This document shows, piece by piece, positions 9,970 through 22,400 of a stretch of 64,000 bases of DNA. The notes beneath the pieces were generated by a model. The model made no database searches, was not told the origin of the DNA, and saw only the letters and a list, made by a program, of their open reading frames with translations. Position 1 is the first letter of the stretch. Every line of letters begins with the position of its first letter. Origin of the DNA: Podospora pseudocomata. Its lineage: Eukaryota > Ascomycota > Sordariomycetes > Sordariales > Podosporaceae. The translations under genes and the position numbers were made by a program. The stretch covers positions 2,976,001 through 3,040,000 of the forward strand of contig NC_085889.1 of the NCBI RefSeq assembly GCF_035222375.1, given 5' to 3'.

Positions 9970-10680
9970 GGCATTTAGAAATAAAGGAAAGGCCACAGGG
10001 ACTGGTCCAATCTCATGCCAAGCAGGAAGGAAAGTAAAAGTGTAATGTAGGTACACAGTATACTGTAACAACGAGCTTTCCTCCGTGCGGCTGTGACGTT
10101 CCCGCTTGGGACGTGGTGGCAATGAGAGAAACCTGCTTTTGCAACCTTGCGTTCATTCGTAATGGAACTGTAGAGTGTCTCTCGTTTGCAGCTCCATGTC
10201 GATAAGATGAGGAAGTCGATGAAATGATCCGAGGGTTGACGGTGTAACGGTCCCAGGAGTGTATTGCAACTATCTGGTGACGACTCTACGAGTACACCGA
10301 ACTTGAAGAAGAAAAGGAAAAGGGGAATAGAAGGTTTGTCGACATGAGCCTCTGGTATGGCTGAGGGTGTTGGCCAGTGCGCGGTGATAGAAGGTTCTGG
10401 AGTAGTGGTCTGTGCGTTCTGGGAATAGCTTCACCAGGGCCGAGGGTTGCCGAGGTCCATGCCAGGCTCAGCCTGTTACAGACGGGATTTTATCTCTAGC
10501 AAACACAGCATCCGGTCCTTGCCCTAAGACGATGTGATTGAGTGGGCGGCGACATCATGGTATGCCATGAAAGACCTGCTAAGAGATGGTAAACACTAAC
10601 TAAGAGATAGAGAACATGTACGGAGCCCTCTATTTTGTTTTACAACCGTCTCCCTCCATACATCCATACCTATTTGTTTA
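9970..10680. other. Intergenic, no gene seen
   Basis: About 700 bp without a supportable gene. The reverse-strand frame ending near 9892 is out of phase with the downstream exon it overlaps and has no ATG context or splice signals. Confidence 0.5.
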
Positions 10681-10689
10681 GCCTCTCTA

Positions 10690-11390
10690 TAATATAATTA
10701 AAGGCTCCTAAACTAGCTTTTAAGGCCTTTAAACTATCTTTCAAGACTTTTTAACTATCTCTTAATTGTTACGTCCCAAGCGTAATACCCCTATACAGGA
10801 ACCACTGGGTGGTACCCGAGGTGCTGGGCACCTCAGCCAATCATTGGGCCAGGGATGGAAAGACCCACAAGCCCCCGTGCAACCAATCAGGAGTTGCTCA
10901 GTCTGATCAGTGGCCAAGACCACTGAGCACACTGAGCAAGGTACAAAGATACTTCAGAAATATATGTAGACAGCTTGACATAAATAGGGGGGAGCGCCGG
11001 GCGCTCCCCGTATCGAGGAATCTGATTCCTCATGCAAGCAATTCAAGTTCATTTGTCTACAATCTACTTTCAGTAGCTCTTTGTTAGAACAACCTGTTGT
11101 TGACAGTGAACCCGTGTCTGAGACGCTTGTCACAACCTTCGATCATCCTGTCATATTCACCTTCGGCGTACTGCCTTGCAGTCTGTATCCATTCCTGGTG
11201 CAGGTTGTAACATTAATGCCTTCCAACTATCTTTTAAGGCATTTGAACTATCTTTCGAGACCCTTGAATTATCCTCATGACCTTTGAATTATCTTTTAAG
11301 GCCTTCTACTTTTCTTTTAACGATTCTCGATCATTTTTGAGGCGTTTGAATTATTTTGTGGACTTCGAAATGTTTTTAAGCCCTCTAAAG
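10690..11390 (+). repeat. Array of a degenerate ~21-bp repeat, split by a solo LTR
   Basis: Units resembling AACTATCTTTTAAGGCCTTTT recur in tandem at 10700-10766 and, after the LTR at 10767-11212, again at 11218-11330 (for example AACTATCTTTTAAGGCATTTG, then AACTATCTTTCGAGACCCTTG). The right edge fades into AT-rich sequence where a pogo/Fot1-like transposon is inserted. The same unit occurs at 29.4-29.6 kb and, in the other orientation, at 36.9-37.1 kb. Confidence 0.7.
10767..11212. mobile_element. Solo LTR with a 5-bp target-site duplication
   Basis: The 446-bp segment begins TGTTACGTCCC and ends GGTTGTAACA, an inverted TGTTAC/GTAACA pair, and is flanked on both sides by TTAAT (10762-10766 and 11213-11217). 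It contains a strong GC hairpin near 10987-11010 (GGGGAGCGCC against GGCGCTCCCC). It is the remnant left after recombination between the two LTRs of a retrotransposon. The clean ends and perfect duplication suggest a fairly recent event. The superfamily is undetermined. Confidence 0.8.
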
Positions 11391-11392
11391 TA

Positions 11393-13252
11393 ACGTACAT
11401 TATAAGCGAGTCGCGCATATAAGCGAGTCGCGCACTGGCCATTGCGACGCGTTCTCTCTACACTTAACATCATTTTTCTCTACAACCCAACATGCCACCT
11501 ACTTTAAAGGAAGCGAGGGTAATCTTAGCCCTTGAAGCTCTCCAAAAGGACGAAAAATTACGCCTCAGAGCCGCAGCTAAGCTCTATAATGTACCACCAT
11601 CAACCCTCCGTGACCGACGCGCTGGCCGGCCTGCACGACGCGACACCACGCCCATTCGAAGAAGCTCACTCAATCAGAAGAGGATGCTATTATTCAATAC
11701 GTTATTGAGCTATGTGCGCGAGCTTTTCCACCAAGATTGCGTGGTGTGGAAGATATGGCCAACCAACTGCTACGCGTACGCGACGCGCCCCTGTTGGCAA
11801 GCTCTGGGCACACAACTTCGTCAAACGCCAGCCACAGCTCCGTACGCGTTTTACACGTAGATACGACTACCAGAGGGCCAAGTGCGAGGATCCAAAGGTC
11901 ATCAGCGAGTGGTTCACGCTTGTGCGGAACACCAAGGCCAAGTACGGTATTGTGGATGACGATGTCTACAACTTCGACGAGACTGGGTTTATGATGGGTA
12001 TTATCTTCGCGGGCATGGTAGTTACGACCTCAGACGGCCTTAGCAAGGCGAAACTGGCCCAGCCTGGCAACCGCGAATGGGCAACGGTGATCCAGGGAGT
12101 CAATGCCCTCGGCTGGGCTATCCCTCCCTTCATCATCTTGGCCGCACAGTACCACCTTGCTAACTGGTACACCGAGTGCAACCTACCGTCTACCTGGCGC
12201 ATCGCAACCACCGATAATGGCTGGACTACCAATCCGGTAGGCCTAGATTGGATCAAGCACTTCGACTATCACACAGCGTCCCGCACAAAGGGCAAATACC
12301 GGTTGTTGATCCTCGACGGCCACGAAAGCCACCACTCGACTGAATTTGAGCGCTACTGCCAGCAGAACAACATCATCACGCTCTGCATGCCTCCGCATTC
12401 TTCACACTACCTCCAGCCACTCGATGTCGGCTGCTTGGGGCCATTGAAGCAGGCGTACGGCCGCCAGATCGAGGACTTGATGCGCATGCATATCAACCAC
12501 GTAAGCAAGCTCGAGTTCCTCTGTGCCTTCCGCGAGGCCTTTTTGCCTCTATAACAGAGAAGAATATACAGGGTGGCTTTGCAGGTGCTGGCCTTGCGCC
12601 GTACGATCCAGAGAGGGTGCTTTCCAAGCTAGATGTAAAAGCTTCGTACGCCAACACCTCCAAACTCACGGCCCGGCACTGCACAACCTTGGGTCTTCCA
12701 GACACCACACAACCCCCGAGAAGCTGACTCGCAGTCAACGCTTATCAAGACTCGCATTGCCAACCATCAAAATAGCTCCCCGACTTCAATGTTGGCTGCT
12801 GTGGACCAGCTTGCTAAGAGTACAATGGCTGTGATGCACCAGGTGGCTCTCCTTCGTGCAGAGAACACTTCCTCCCGCAAGACCAACGAGGCACTAAGTA
12901 AGCGCCGGAGAGCCAAAAAAACACGTGTGCGGCTCGGAGGATCACTTACTCTGCAAGATGCAAAGGATATACTTGACCAGAAGGCCGTGGGTGGGGAGGC
13001 AGCGCAAGAAACGCAGCAGGATGGCGGTAATGCAGGGGGAGCTCGTACGAAGGTTCGGTGCTGTGGTGTGTGCGGCAAGCCTGGCCATAATGCACGTACA
13101 TGCCAGGAGGCTGCAGAATCATCTGATTCATCTGTTTCTGATTCAGTTATTGTAGTTTCCTAGTGTTGTGGTTGTGTAATTGAGGATAGTTGTGGTAGGG
13201 TAACAGAGAGTGCGCGACTCGCTTATATGCGCGACTCGCTTATAATGTACGT
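11393..13252 (+). mobile_element. Pogo/Fot1-like Tc1-mariner transposon, copy 1
   Basis: A 1,860-bp element flanked by TA on both sides (11391-11392 and 13253-13254) with perfect 44-bp terminal inverted repeats. Each repeat has the form ACGTACAT + two direct copies of TATAAGCGAGTCGCGCA + CT. The interior carries a damaged transposase gene on the plus strand. It is inserted at the edge of the 21-bp repeat array, 231 bp beyond the stop codon of the PKS-NRPS gene. The same family recurs as copy 2 at 55068-56931. Confidence 0.95.
11492..13163 (+). pseudogene. Transposase pseudogene of copy 1 (pogo/Fot1 type)
   Basis: The N-terminal part, from the ATG at 11492, has a psq-type helix-turn-helix (RLRAAAKLYNVPPSTLRDR). 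A DDE catalytic core follows (YNFDETGF, LLILDGHESHHSTE, LQPLDVGC). The C-terminus has a CCHC zinc knuckle (CGVCGKPGHNARTC). Compared with copy 2, the frame is broken in about four places: near 11650, in a C-run at 11788-11791, near 12543 and near 12636. No protein could be made from it. The parts match copy 2 closely in sequence, so the breaks are recent relative to the family. Confidence 0.9.
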
Positions 13253-13483
13253 TATATTATTTCAAAGTCTTTTGACTTTCTGCACATTTGTTACGTTTCA
13301 ACGGTCGAGCTCACTTGGTCTTGGTCTTTGCGCTTCAGCACTTGCTCAATTTTACAACCCCAACATCTAACGATTAGACAGAACAAGGACGATCCATAGA
13401 AAAAAACAAAAACAAAAAAACATAACCAAATCCCCAACGCCCAAACTCCAATGAAAAGCTGACATACAAATGATGCAGAAACC

Positions 13484-16400
13484 TCATCTCCTCGACTCAA
13501 ACCGACTCTTCTCCCTCCCGACCGACGCGTTCTGCCCCGAAAAGAAATACCCAAATCCGAGCTTCTTGATCAACCCGATCCACCCCAACCCCGCCATCGT
13601 GTCATACTTTTCTCTCGGCTGCGCCAGATTCCGCTCGATATACTCCCTCAGTTCTTTCACCGTCAGCTCAACCTCACTCCTCCAATGCCTATACCCAACT
13701 CCTTCAACCCCACCTTCGACCTCCTCGCACAACCACCCAGCCACCTTCCCCGCCTCGATCAAATCAATCTTCCCCTCCCACCCCCCAAAATCAGGAACCT
13801 TGCCCGACAGCTTCACAAACCGCCCAAACTCCTCCAACACCTTCCTCTCCGTGTCTTCCCCAGTAGTCGCAGGCAAGAAACGATACACCCTAACTGGCAA
13901 CCCCGACCTCTCCAAAATCTGCTCGCTCGCCCATCTCGACGCTACATACCCATTCGACCCATCCCCAGCCGGCAAGTGATATTTTGCCGACGTCTCCCTT
14001 TCCACTCCCGCCGGCAGGACCCCAACGGTAGAGATGTAATGGATTGGGATCTGTCTCGGACCGGCGAGTTTGACGAGCTCCTTTGTCGGGTGGACGTTTG
14101 AGGGTCGCAGGACGTGGTAGTTGTCCCAGAAGGAGCGGACGGCGCCGAGGTGGATGACTGCGTCAACTTTGCTGGCTAGGGTGGTGAAGTCTGATTCCGA
14201 GAGACCGAGCATAGGGGAGGAGAGGTCGCCGGGGTGGGGGATGATTTTGGAAGAGGTGAAGGGGAGGGGTTTGGAGTTGCGGATGGAGATGACGTGGATT
14301 TGGGAGATGGATGGGGAGGAGGAGAGGAGGGGGAGGAGGGTGCGGGCGAGGAAGCCTGTTCCGCCGGTGAGGAGGATCGTTTTCGGGGAGGTGGAGACTG
14401 GGGTGCGGGGGATGGAAGAGAGGAAGGAGGGAATGGTGGGGGGTGTGGTTTCGGTGTCCCAGTCGATAGTGGTGACGGAGGGGGTTTCTTCGATTTTGCG
14501 GGCCATGGCGGAGAGGGTGCTGGAGCCGAGGAGATCTACCAGCTTGATGACGACGTTGAAGGACTGCCGGATGCGGGATTGGAGACGGATGATCAACAGG
14601 GAGTTTCCGCCCACGAGGAAGAAGTTTGTCGAGGGGGCGATGTCGAAGGTGAGGGAGTTATCGTTGTTGTGGCCGAGGACGTCTTGCCAGACACGGCGGA
14701 GCTGAAGCATGGTCTCGGTCATCTCGGTGGTGTCTTCTTCCTGGGAGGCGGTGGAGGTGCGCTGCGGCAGAGCGATAGTCTTGAGCGCTTTGCGGTCCAC
14801 CTTCGAATGGTTCGTCAAGGGGAGCTTGTCAAGGGGAATGGCGGCGACCGGAACCATGTACTGAGGAATCTGCAAGTGACCAAGAAGGTGTTGCAAGAAG
14901 GCCTCCTTGTCGGCAACGTTGCTCTGAGATGCAAACACAACGTGGGCAATGAGAAAGTTGGGGTTGTCCTCGCGGAGAGTGACGACTGCCTCCTTCAAAG
15001 CACCATCAGATGCCGCAACAATGTTGTTTTCGATATCAGCGAGCTCTATACGCAATCCGCGTATTTTGATCTGCCCATCCGTGCGGTTGTGGAAGACCAT
15101 GGCACCGTCGGTTTGGAGATGCCCGATATCCCCTGTCCTATACATCCGAGTCCAACCGCTAGCGACATCAGACTTGGTGGCGAAGGGGTTGGCAACAAAG
15201 TGTTTGCCGGTCAACTCATCGTTCTTCAGATAGCCAAGGGAAACACCGGCCCCCCCAATGCACACCTCCCCAGGCATCCCGACAGGAACGGGCCTCAGCT
15301 GCTGATCAACAATATAGGTGTAATAGTTGGGCAACGAGTAACCGCAGGGAATCCGACCCATGGCTTCAATGGCCTGGGAATTATGGATCGGCATCTCCAT
15401 CTTGTGCGAGGAAATCGAAATCTCAGTCGGCCCGTACGAGTTGAAGAACTTGAGCTCAGACAACTCCAGAGCAGCAAATTCCTTGGTCACAGCGCTGACC
15501 AGAGGCTCACCACCACCAAATGCAAATCGCCAGCAGCTAGCGTCCCGGAGGTTCTCGTTGCCAAACTGCATCCAGAGGGAGTACTCGGAGGGTGTTGCCT
15601 TGGTGTACGTGATGCTCTCGCTCTTGATGATCTCTGTGATGCCAAGGGGGTCACCTCTGGTGGCCCAGGGAACGACGTAGACTGACCCCCCGTTCACCAA
15701 GCCAGTGTAGATTTGATCAGAAGAGTGGTTGAAGGTGAACGCGCTCTGCTGGAGGGTGTGCTGGGTGCCGAGCTTCCACATCTTGGTGTAGCCCTCAATC
15801 TCGTTGCGCAGACCGGCGTGGGTGACGATGATGCCCTTGGGAAGACCGGTTGAACCGCTGGTGTAGAGAATAGCGGCCGGCGTGTTGGGATCTGCGACGT
15901 TGGGGACGGGCTTGGAGGCGTTGAGTGGCAGGCCGGAGACGTTGATGGCGGTGGCGGTGGGGACGTTGAGCTGGGGGACTCGGTCGATGGTGGTCTTATC
16001 GGCAAGAATGGCAGTGGGCTCGCAGTCAACCGCGACTGTGGCGAGGCGAGGGAGAGGATTGCGCAAGTCGAAGGGGACGTAAATAGCTCCCACACGGAAA
16101 ATGGCCAGCATCGAGCAAACCCAGTCACTGGCGGCGTCCTGGAAGACTGGAACACGAGAACCTTGGCTGACACCAGCGCCCTGCAGCGCCTCACCAATGG
16201 CCTCGACCCTGTTGATCATCTCGCTGTACGTCAAGACGTTTCCATGGCCATCCTTGAGCGCAGTCTTGTCTGGGTTCTCGGCAGCAACCTGATCAATGCG
16301 ATGAGCAAGGGTTCCAGGCCAGTCCGAGACCATTGCGGGACCTACACAATGTCAATATTGATTCGTCAAAGCAGGTCAAAAAGACAGTACTCAGTACTCA

Positions 16401-19400
16401 CCACGGCCAACACTGACAGCTACCTCAACCTGCTTCTCCCCAAAGAGCGGCGTTGACTGCAAGGACAGCGAGACATCGGCCGAAAGAACCTCCAGCAGGT
16501 GCACATACGTCTCCATCAGCAGGTTCGCGGCAGTCTGATCATACAAACTCTTCTGGGCCCGGAACATCACGAGGGCGTCAGTGGCAGAGTCGGTCACGTC
16601 CAGGGTAATATCATAAGCAGTTCGTCCGGGGTGAAGCTCTTGCACTTCGAATTGGCAGTTGCCCCATGCGTGCTTCTCCTGCGCGCCCTGGCGGTAGTCG
16701 AAGAAGGCCTGGAAGAAGGGGGAGTGGGCAGACGACCGGGCAATGTTGAGCTCCTTGAGCAGCACGTCAAAGGGCAAACGGGAATGGGCGAGGCTGGAGT
16801 AAGTCGTGTTGCGGGCTTCGTTGATGGCGTCGGAGAATTTTTGGCTTGGCTGGCGACGGAAGCGGAGGGTGAGGAGGTTGAGGAAGAAGCCGATGCTGGC
16901 CATTACATCACTGTCGGTGCGGTTGGCGTCGGCGATGCCGATGGTGAGGTCATCCGCTTCGGTGAAGAGGAAAAGCATGGTCTTGAACGCGGCGAGGTAG
17001 AAGTGGAACGGGGTCGAGCGCTGAGCCTTGGACACGGCCTTGATCCGCGCTGCCAAGGCAGGCTCGAGATGGCAACCAACCTGATGAATGTCAAAGTTCT
17101 GCATGGACAGTCTAGAGCTGGTCCGGGCCATGGGGAGGAGAGGGAGCACTGGTGGCTGTTGGCCCTCGGGAAAGATACCGCGCCAATGGTCGAGGTCGGC
17201 AGCCATGTCACCGCTCTCAAAAGCCTGGCGTTGCGAGGCAGAAAAGTCGGGGAACTGGCGGGGAGCCTTCCCAAGAGACTGGTTGTTGTATGCCTTCTCC
17301 AAATCAGAAAGGAAAACCTGGAAACTAACGCCGTCCATGACAATATGATGATAGTTGATGAGAAGGAAATGGTCCTCTGGGGACTTGGAAAGCAAGACAA
17401 GCTTCATGCTCTCGCCGGCAGCAAGGTCGAACTCGTGGGCCTTGAGCTTGGCGTATTCAATGGCGACATCCTCCTCGCAGCTGATTTGCTTGTGCTCGAG
17501 ACGAAGTGGCGAACTAGCAATCACCTTCTGGTATGCCTGGTCAGCCTCGGTCTGGTCCGCAACGAAACAGGTACGAAGAGCCTCATGTCTGGCAGTCACC
17601 ACGCGAATGGCTCTCTCCAGACTGCCGACCCTGAGGGCCCCTGTGACTCGGTAAAAGAAAGCAACGTTGAACGTCGTTGGGTCATCGACGAGGAGGCGGA
17701 GGAACCAGAAGCGTGACTGACCGAAGGAGATCTGCTCGCTCTTGACGAACTTCAGAGGAACGGGTGGGGCGGCGGCAACAGGAGCCTGCTTGGCGGCGTC
17801 GGCGGCGAGGTTCTCGGAAGACGCAGAACGGGATGAGAGCTGGGTGGAAGAACCAGGGGCAGTGGTGACGTCCGCCGGGGTCACCATGCTGGGGGCAGTG
17901 GAGTCGTACTCCGATGCCCCGGCCGACTCGACTTTGGGCTCGGGCTTAGGGAGCGTCTTCATTGCGGCAGGCTTGGGCTTGGACTCTGAGCCGGCCTTGC
18001 CGATGCCTGAAAGCATCTCCTCGGGAAGCTTGTCCAAAGCGCGCTGGCAGAGCTCGGCAACAGAAGAACCTCCCACCACCTTGAGCACGGGAATATCAAC
18101 CTTCAATTCTTTCAAGAACCAAGAACGAACTTCAACAGCGACCAAAGAATCGACACCGAGCTCCACGACGGGAATCTCTAGGTCAATGGCCTGGTCATTA
18201 ATCTGGAGGATAACCCTGAGCTTGGAGGAGAAGCATTCTGTAGAGGTTGTTAGTGCTGATGTCAATAGAGTGGTGGGTGAAGACGTACCTTGCAGGATCT
18301 CCAAAGCTTCGTCCTTGGTCGACGCGCCCGCCAGCTGAACCGTGACCGGGAGAGACGTCTTCTTGTTCTCATCTTGACCATCTGATTGCCCCTTGGCAGC
18401 CTCGACAATACAGTGACTGAAGCGAGGGTTCTCGAACCAAGGGCCTTGAATATCCTCGTCGTCACGGATAGTGCGGATGCCCGTGGTGACGACAGCATCC
18501 GGAATACCATCCTTATCGTCAGGCTTGGGATAACCGGCCTGGACGGCCTCGGCAAACATCTGGTGGAACTCAGACTCGGCGATAGCCATCAACCCGAAGC
18601 GCTCTAATTGGTCCATCACAGCCTGTCCAGCTGTCTCGACATAGCCAAGACCAGCCACGCGGCCGATATCCAACGCGGAGGCAGCCAGGCCACGCTTGCG
18701 CCTTTGTCGAGCCAGACTGTTGAGGTAGCCGTTGGAAGCGGCATAGTTGGACTGGCCAGAGTTGCCAATGACGCACGCAGAAGAAGACAGGAGCACGAAG
18801 AAGTCGAGGTCCTCGTTGTAAAAGATGTCATCCAGATGGTTGGACCCGTCAATCTTGGGGCCGAGGACCTTTTGCATCGTCTCAAGGGGCATGTTGGCGA
18901 AGAGACTGTCGTGGAGGACCATGGCACCGTTGGCAACACCGGCAATGGGAGGGCACGTTGATCGGATATCAGCAACCACCTTCTCAAGCGAGGCCTTGTC
19001 TGTCACATCCATGGCGTAGATCTTGACGATGGCGCCAGTAGACTGCACAGCCTCAAGCCACTTGGGATCGACCTTGGGGGAACGACTGGTCAGGCAGACA
19101 CACCCGGCACCGTTCTTCACCATCCACTCTGCGACTGACTGGCCGATCTGACCACTGAGGCCCACGAGGAGATAGGACTTGTTCTTGCCGAAAAGCTGCG
19201 TTGCGTCAAGAGGCTTCACACCAACCTTGACGGTGCCGTTGACGGCCCAGTTGACGACAGCAGTTGGGTGGTTCAGCAGAGAGGCGCCAGCCTCTGTGAT
19301 CTGTGTGACTGGAGCCACAAGATCGCTGGCATCATCCGCAATGGAAGTGACAGTAACCACAGCCGCTTGGAGCTTGGCTGCAGCAATCTCGCGACTGGTC

Positions 19401-22400
19401 GACGACAGCGAAGACTCAAAGCGGGAAATTTCGGACGCTTCAATGCGCTTGTAGGGTCCAATGGAGGTCAACACCTGCCCAATCGTCTGGCTGAGGTCAC
19501 CACCCGCCGAAGTGAGATTGAGGAAATGGGTTGGCTTGGCCGGCAGAAGGCTCCTGCGAATGATGTGTCTGGGGGAACGGCCACTGAGCGCAAGTCCTTG
19601 GGGAATCGGCTCATCCTCCTCGGCATCGTATGAGCAGGTGATGCGGATGTTCTTGGCTTGCGCCTGGCTAGACAGAGCGGCGATCAAATACCGGTCCTTG
19701 TTTGATCCATGCACCAAGACACTGCTTCCTGAAGCAATGCTCTCGAGCAAAGAGGCAGCAATGAGCTCGCTGACAACTCTCACAAGGCCAGAACTGCTCG
19801 ACAGGGTTGGTGGCACAGATACCGTTGCCACAGGGGCGACCTCAATCGAGTTTGACAGCGCCAGCGTCATAACTGACTCCTTAGTGACAGTATGCTTGCC
19901 CAGACCAACAAACAAGAAGCTTCCAATAAGCACATTGATGGCCGTCAGACTGGAAGCCTCAACCCTTACACATTGACGGGTCTCCTTGGTAACAGGTCTG
20001 ACCTCTTCAACCAGTGCGGGAACACCATCAGCCGACACGGCAACAGTGATCGACTTTGACTCGGCAAGAGACAAGGCCTTGGTGATGTTTCGCCTGGAGG
20101 AGTTGAGGCGAGAATTCTGAGCAACATTGGCCACAAGACGAGGAACCTTGAGCAGCCCATTGTCCAAGAACACCTCTGGCTCCTTGCTCCACATGATCTT
20201 CTCGTCCTCCCACTCGTCGAGCGCACACTGCCGAAGGAGGTGCTCCGCGATAGCCCGTCCGGTGTTTATTCCCAGATCAGACAGGTCAAGGTGGTTCAGG
20301 CTAATGTGTCTCGTCTCATGGCTGATAGCGCGCGAGAAAGCGACACTGGCTTCGTGGTAAGGCTCGTCGGCTTGAGCGCCTTTGGTGACCCAGAGGATGT
20401 GTTTTGCCAGCTCGAACAGCCGCTGGAGGCCCTCCATACGATCGGTGGTCATTTGCTTGAAGATTGGGAAGTCGAGATCGGCCAGGTTGATGATGGTGCT
20501 CATAGGGTCAATTTCTCTTGCCTGGGCCTCGGTAGGCAGCCCAGTGAGGACGGTGGTCTGATTGGCAAAGGGGGAGAGAAGCTCCTCCAGCTCCTCGGCA
20601 AGGTCGGATGTCTCGATGGTGCCGGTTCCGAGAATGACGAGGCTGTCGAGTTTGACCGAAGTCTTGGAGCGGGCGAGAGGACGGCGGAGGAACTGGACCT
20701 TGTCGTCGACGGCCTGGGCGGCCATAATGGAGAAGGGCCAGGGCAGAACGTTGATCTTGGGGGTGCAGGCGTCGACGCCGGCAAAACCGGCCTTGCGCAG
20801 GTAGATGTTCCATTCGGCGGGAGTGATGGTGGGGGCGTACCTGCGGCCGTCAATCTCGGCGCCTATCCACCACCCAGGGAGCCCGCCCATGATGTTGCCA
20901 CAGCGGATGGGGCCGTTGTCGGTAAGCTCGAGAAGCATGAGATAGCCACCAGGCTTGAGGAGCTGGCGGACGTGCGTCAGGGTCTTTTGAAGGGATGCGG
21001 TGGCGTGGAGGACGTTGGAGGCGACGACGATGTCGTATGAATGGGGCTCGTATCCCTGGCTGGAAGGCTGTTTCTCCACGTCGAGGACCTTGAAAGTCAT
21101 CTTGTCGCTGTATGACCGGAACAGCTCTGCGGCCTTGTCGAAGAAGCCGACCGACACGTCAGTGTAGGTATATGACGACATCTTGTCCCCAATCTTTTCC
21201 AAAACCGACTTGGTGGCACCACCAGTGCCAGCGCCTGAAAACGGTCAGTTGATTTAGGAGATTTGTGGTGTTTTGAGAACTCACCAATCTCGAGGATCTT
21301 AGCATGAGGGTATCGATGTACCATTTGTTCCATCATGGAAGCCAAGAAAGAATTGTACCGAGCAAAGCCCAGACCCTTCTTGTAAAAGTCATCCAACATG
21401 TTGTCCACCAGCATATGCTCAAGGATGGTGGTCTCACCGCGTACAGCAGCAGGGATATTCTCACCCACGGCAGTCAGAAGCCTGATGTCGATGGTGTGGG
21501 AGTATCTGTGGCACCTGTGTCAGTATTTTCTTCTATGCACGAGCAAATTGTTGGAAAAACTTACCTCTTGATCAGGTCCTTGACCTCCTGATCACTATCA
21601 TTCGACCACTCCTTCTTGACGCAAGGATGGCGTCCCTTCTCCACCTCACCAAGCACATAATTCATGAAATCCCTCAACGAAGCATGATGCGCCTGGCCAT
21701 TCGCCCACTCCTCATCGCTGAGCTCCTCCTTCCAATGTCTCAAGTAGTAAAACGACACCCTCTCGCACACAGCCGCCAGCTCAACCTCGTCCTGTGTGGG
21801 CTCGATCCCCTTGGTGATGGAATCCCCCTGTGGTGAGGCGACGTTCCACTTGGTGTAGGAAAACAGGCGGTGATCGTCAGCCTCGGTGGCCGGAGCAAAA
21901 GGCTTGATGGTCAGGCCATCGACCTGAATCATGGCCCCGCCGTCGTTGGCGGGGTTGTTGAAAACATCGATGCTGGCAGAGAACTCGTTTGTTTCCTCGA
22001 GGGTGGCGTGGACGGGGACGTGCTCGGGCAGGGGCGAAACGCAGAGGGCCGGGTTGACGCGGATGGAGCGGATGGCGGTCGGGACGTGAAGCGACCAGAG
22101 CCTCTCGTCGCCTGGGGCCGAGTAGGCGAGCATGGAGGCTTGGAAGGCGACGTCGAGCATGGTGGGGTGGACGAGGTATGGGGTGAGGTCTTGGGAGGTG
22201 TAGGAGTAGGTGGATACCAATGTGGAAGCTCGATTGAGAGAGCGTTTCAGGGAGGACATGCCCCTGAAGCTGCCGGAATACCCGTACCCGAGCTTGGAAA
22301 GGGAGGTGTAGAACCTGTCGGCGTCGACGGTCGACATGTTGGTTTCGGCTAGCGGGCTGGACACGAGGGTGGCGGGTGAGGAGTTGCCAAAGGTGATCGT

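Noticed and set aside
14234-15685. Long plus-strand open frame of 483 codons
   Set aside because: It is the antisense of the A-T-R part of the PKS-NRPS; its Gly/Val/Asp-rich composition is a shadow of the GC-biased coding strand.
16499-17716. Plus-strand frame of 405 codons
   Set aside because: Antisense shadow of the condensation domain, with no start or domain of its own.
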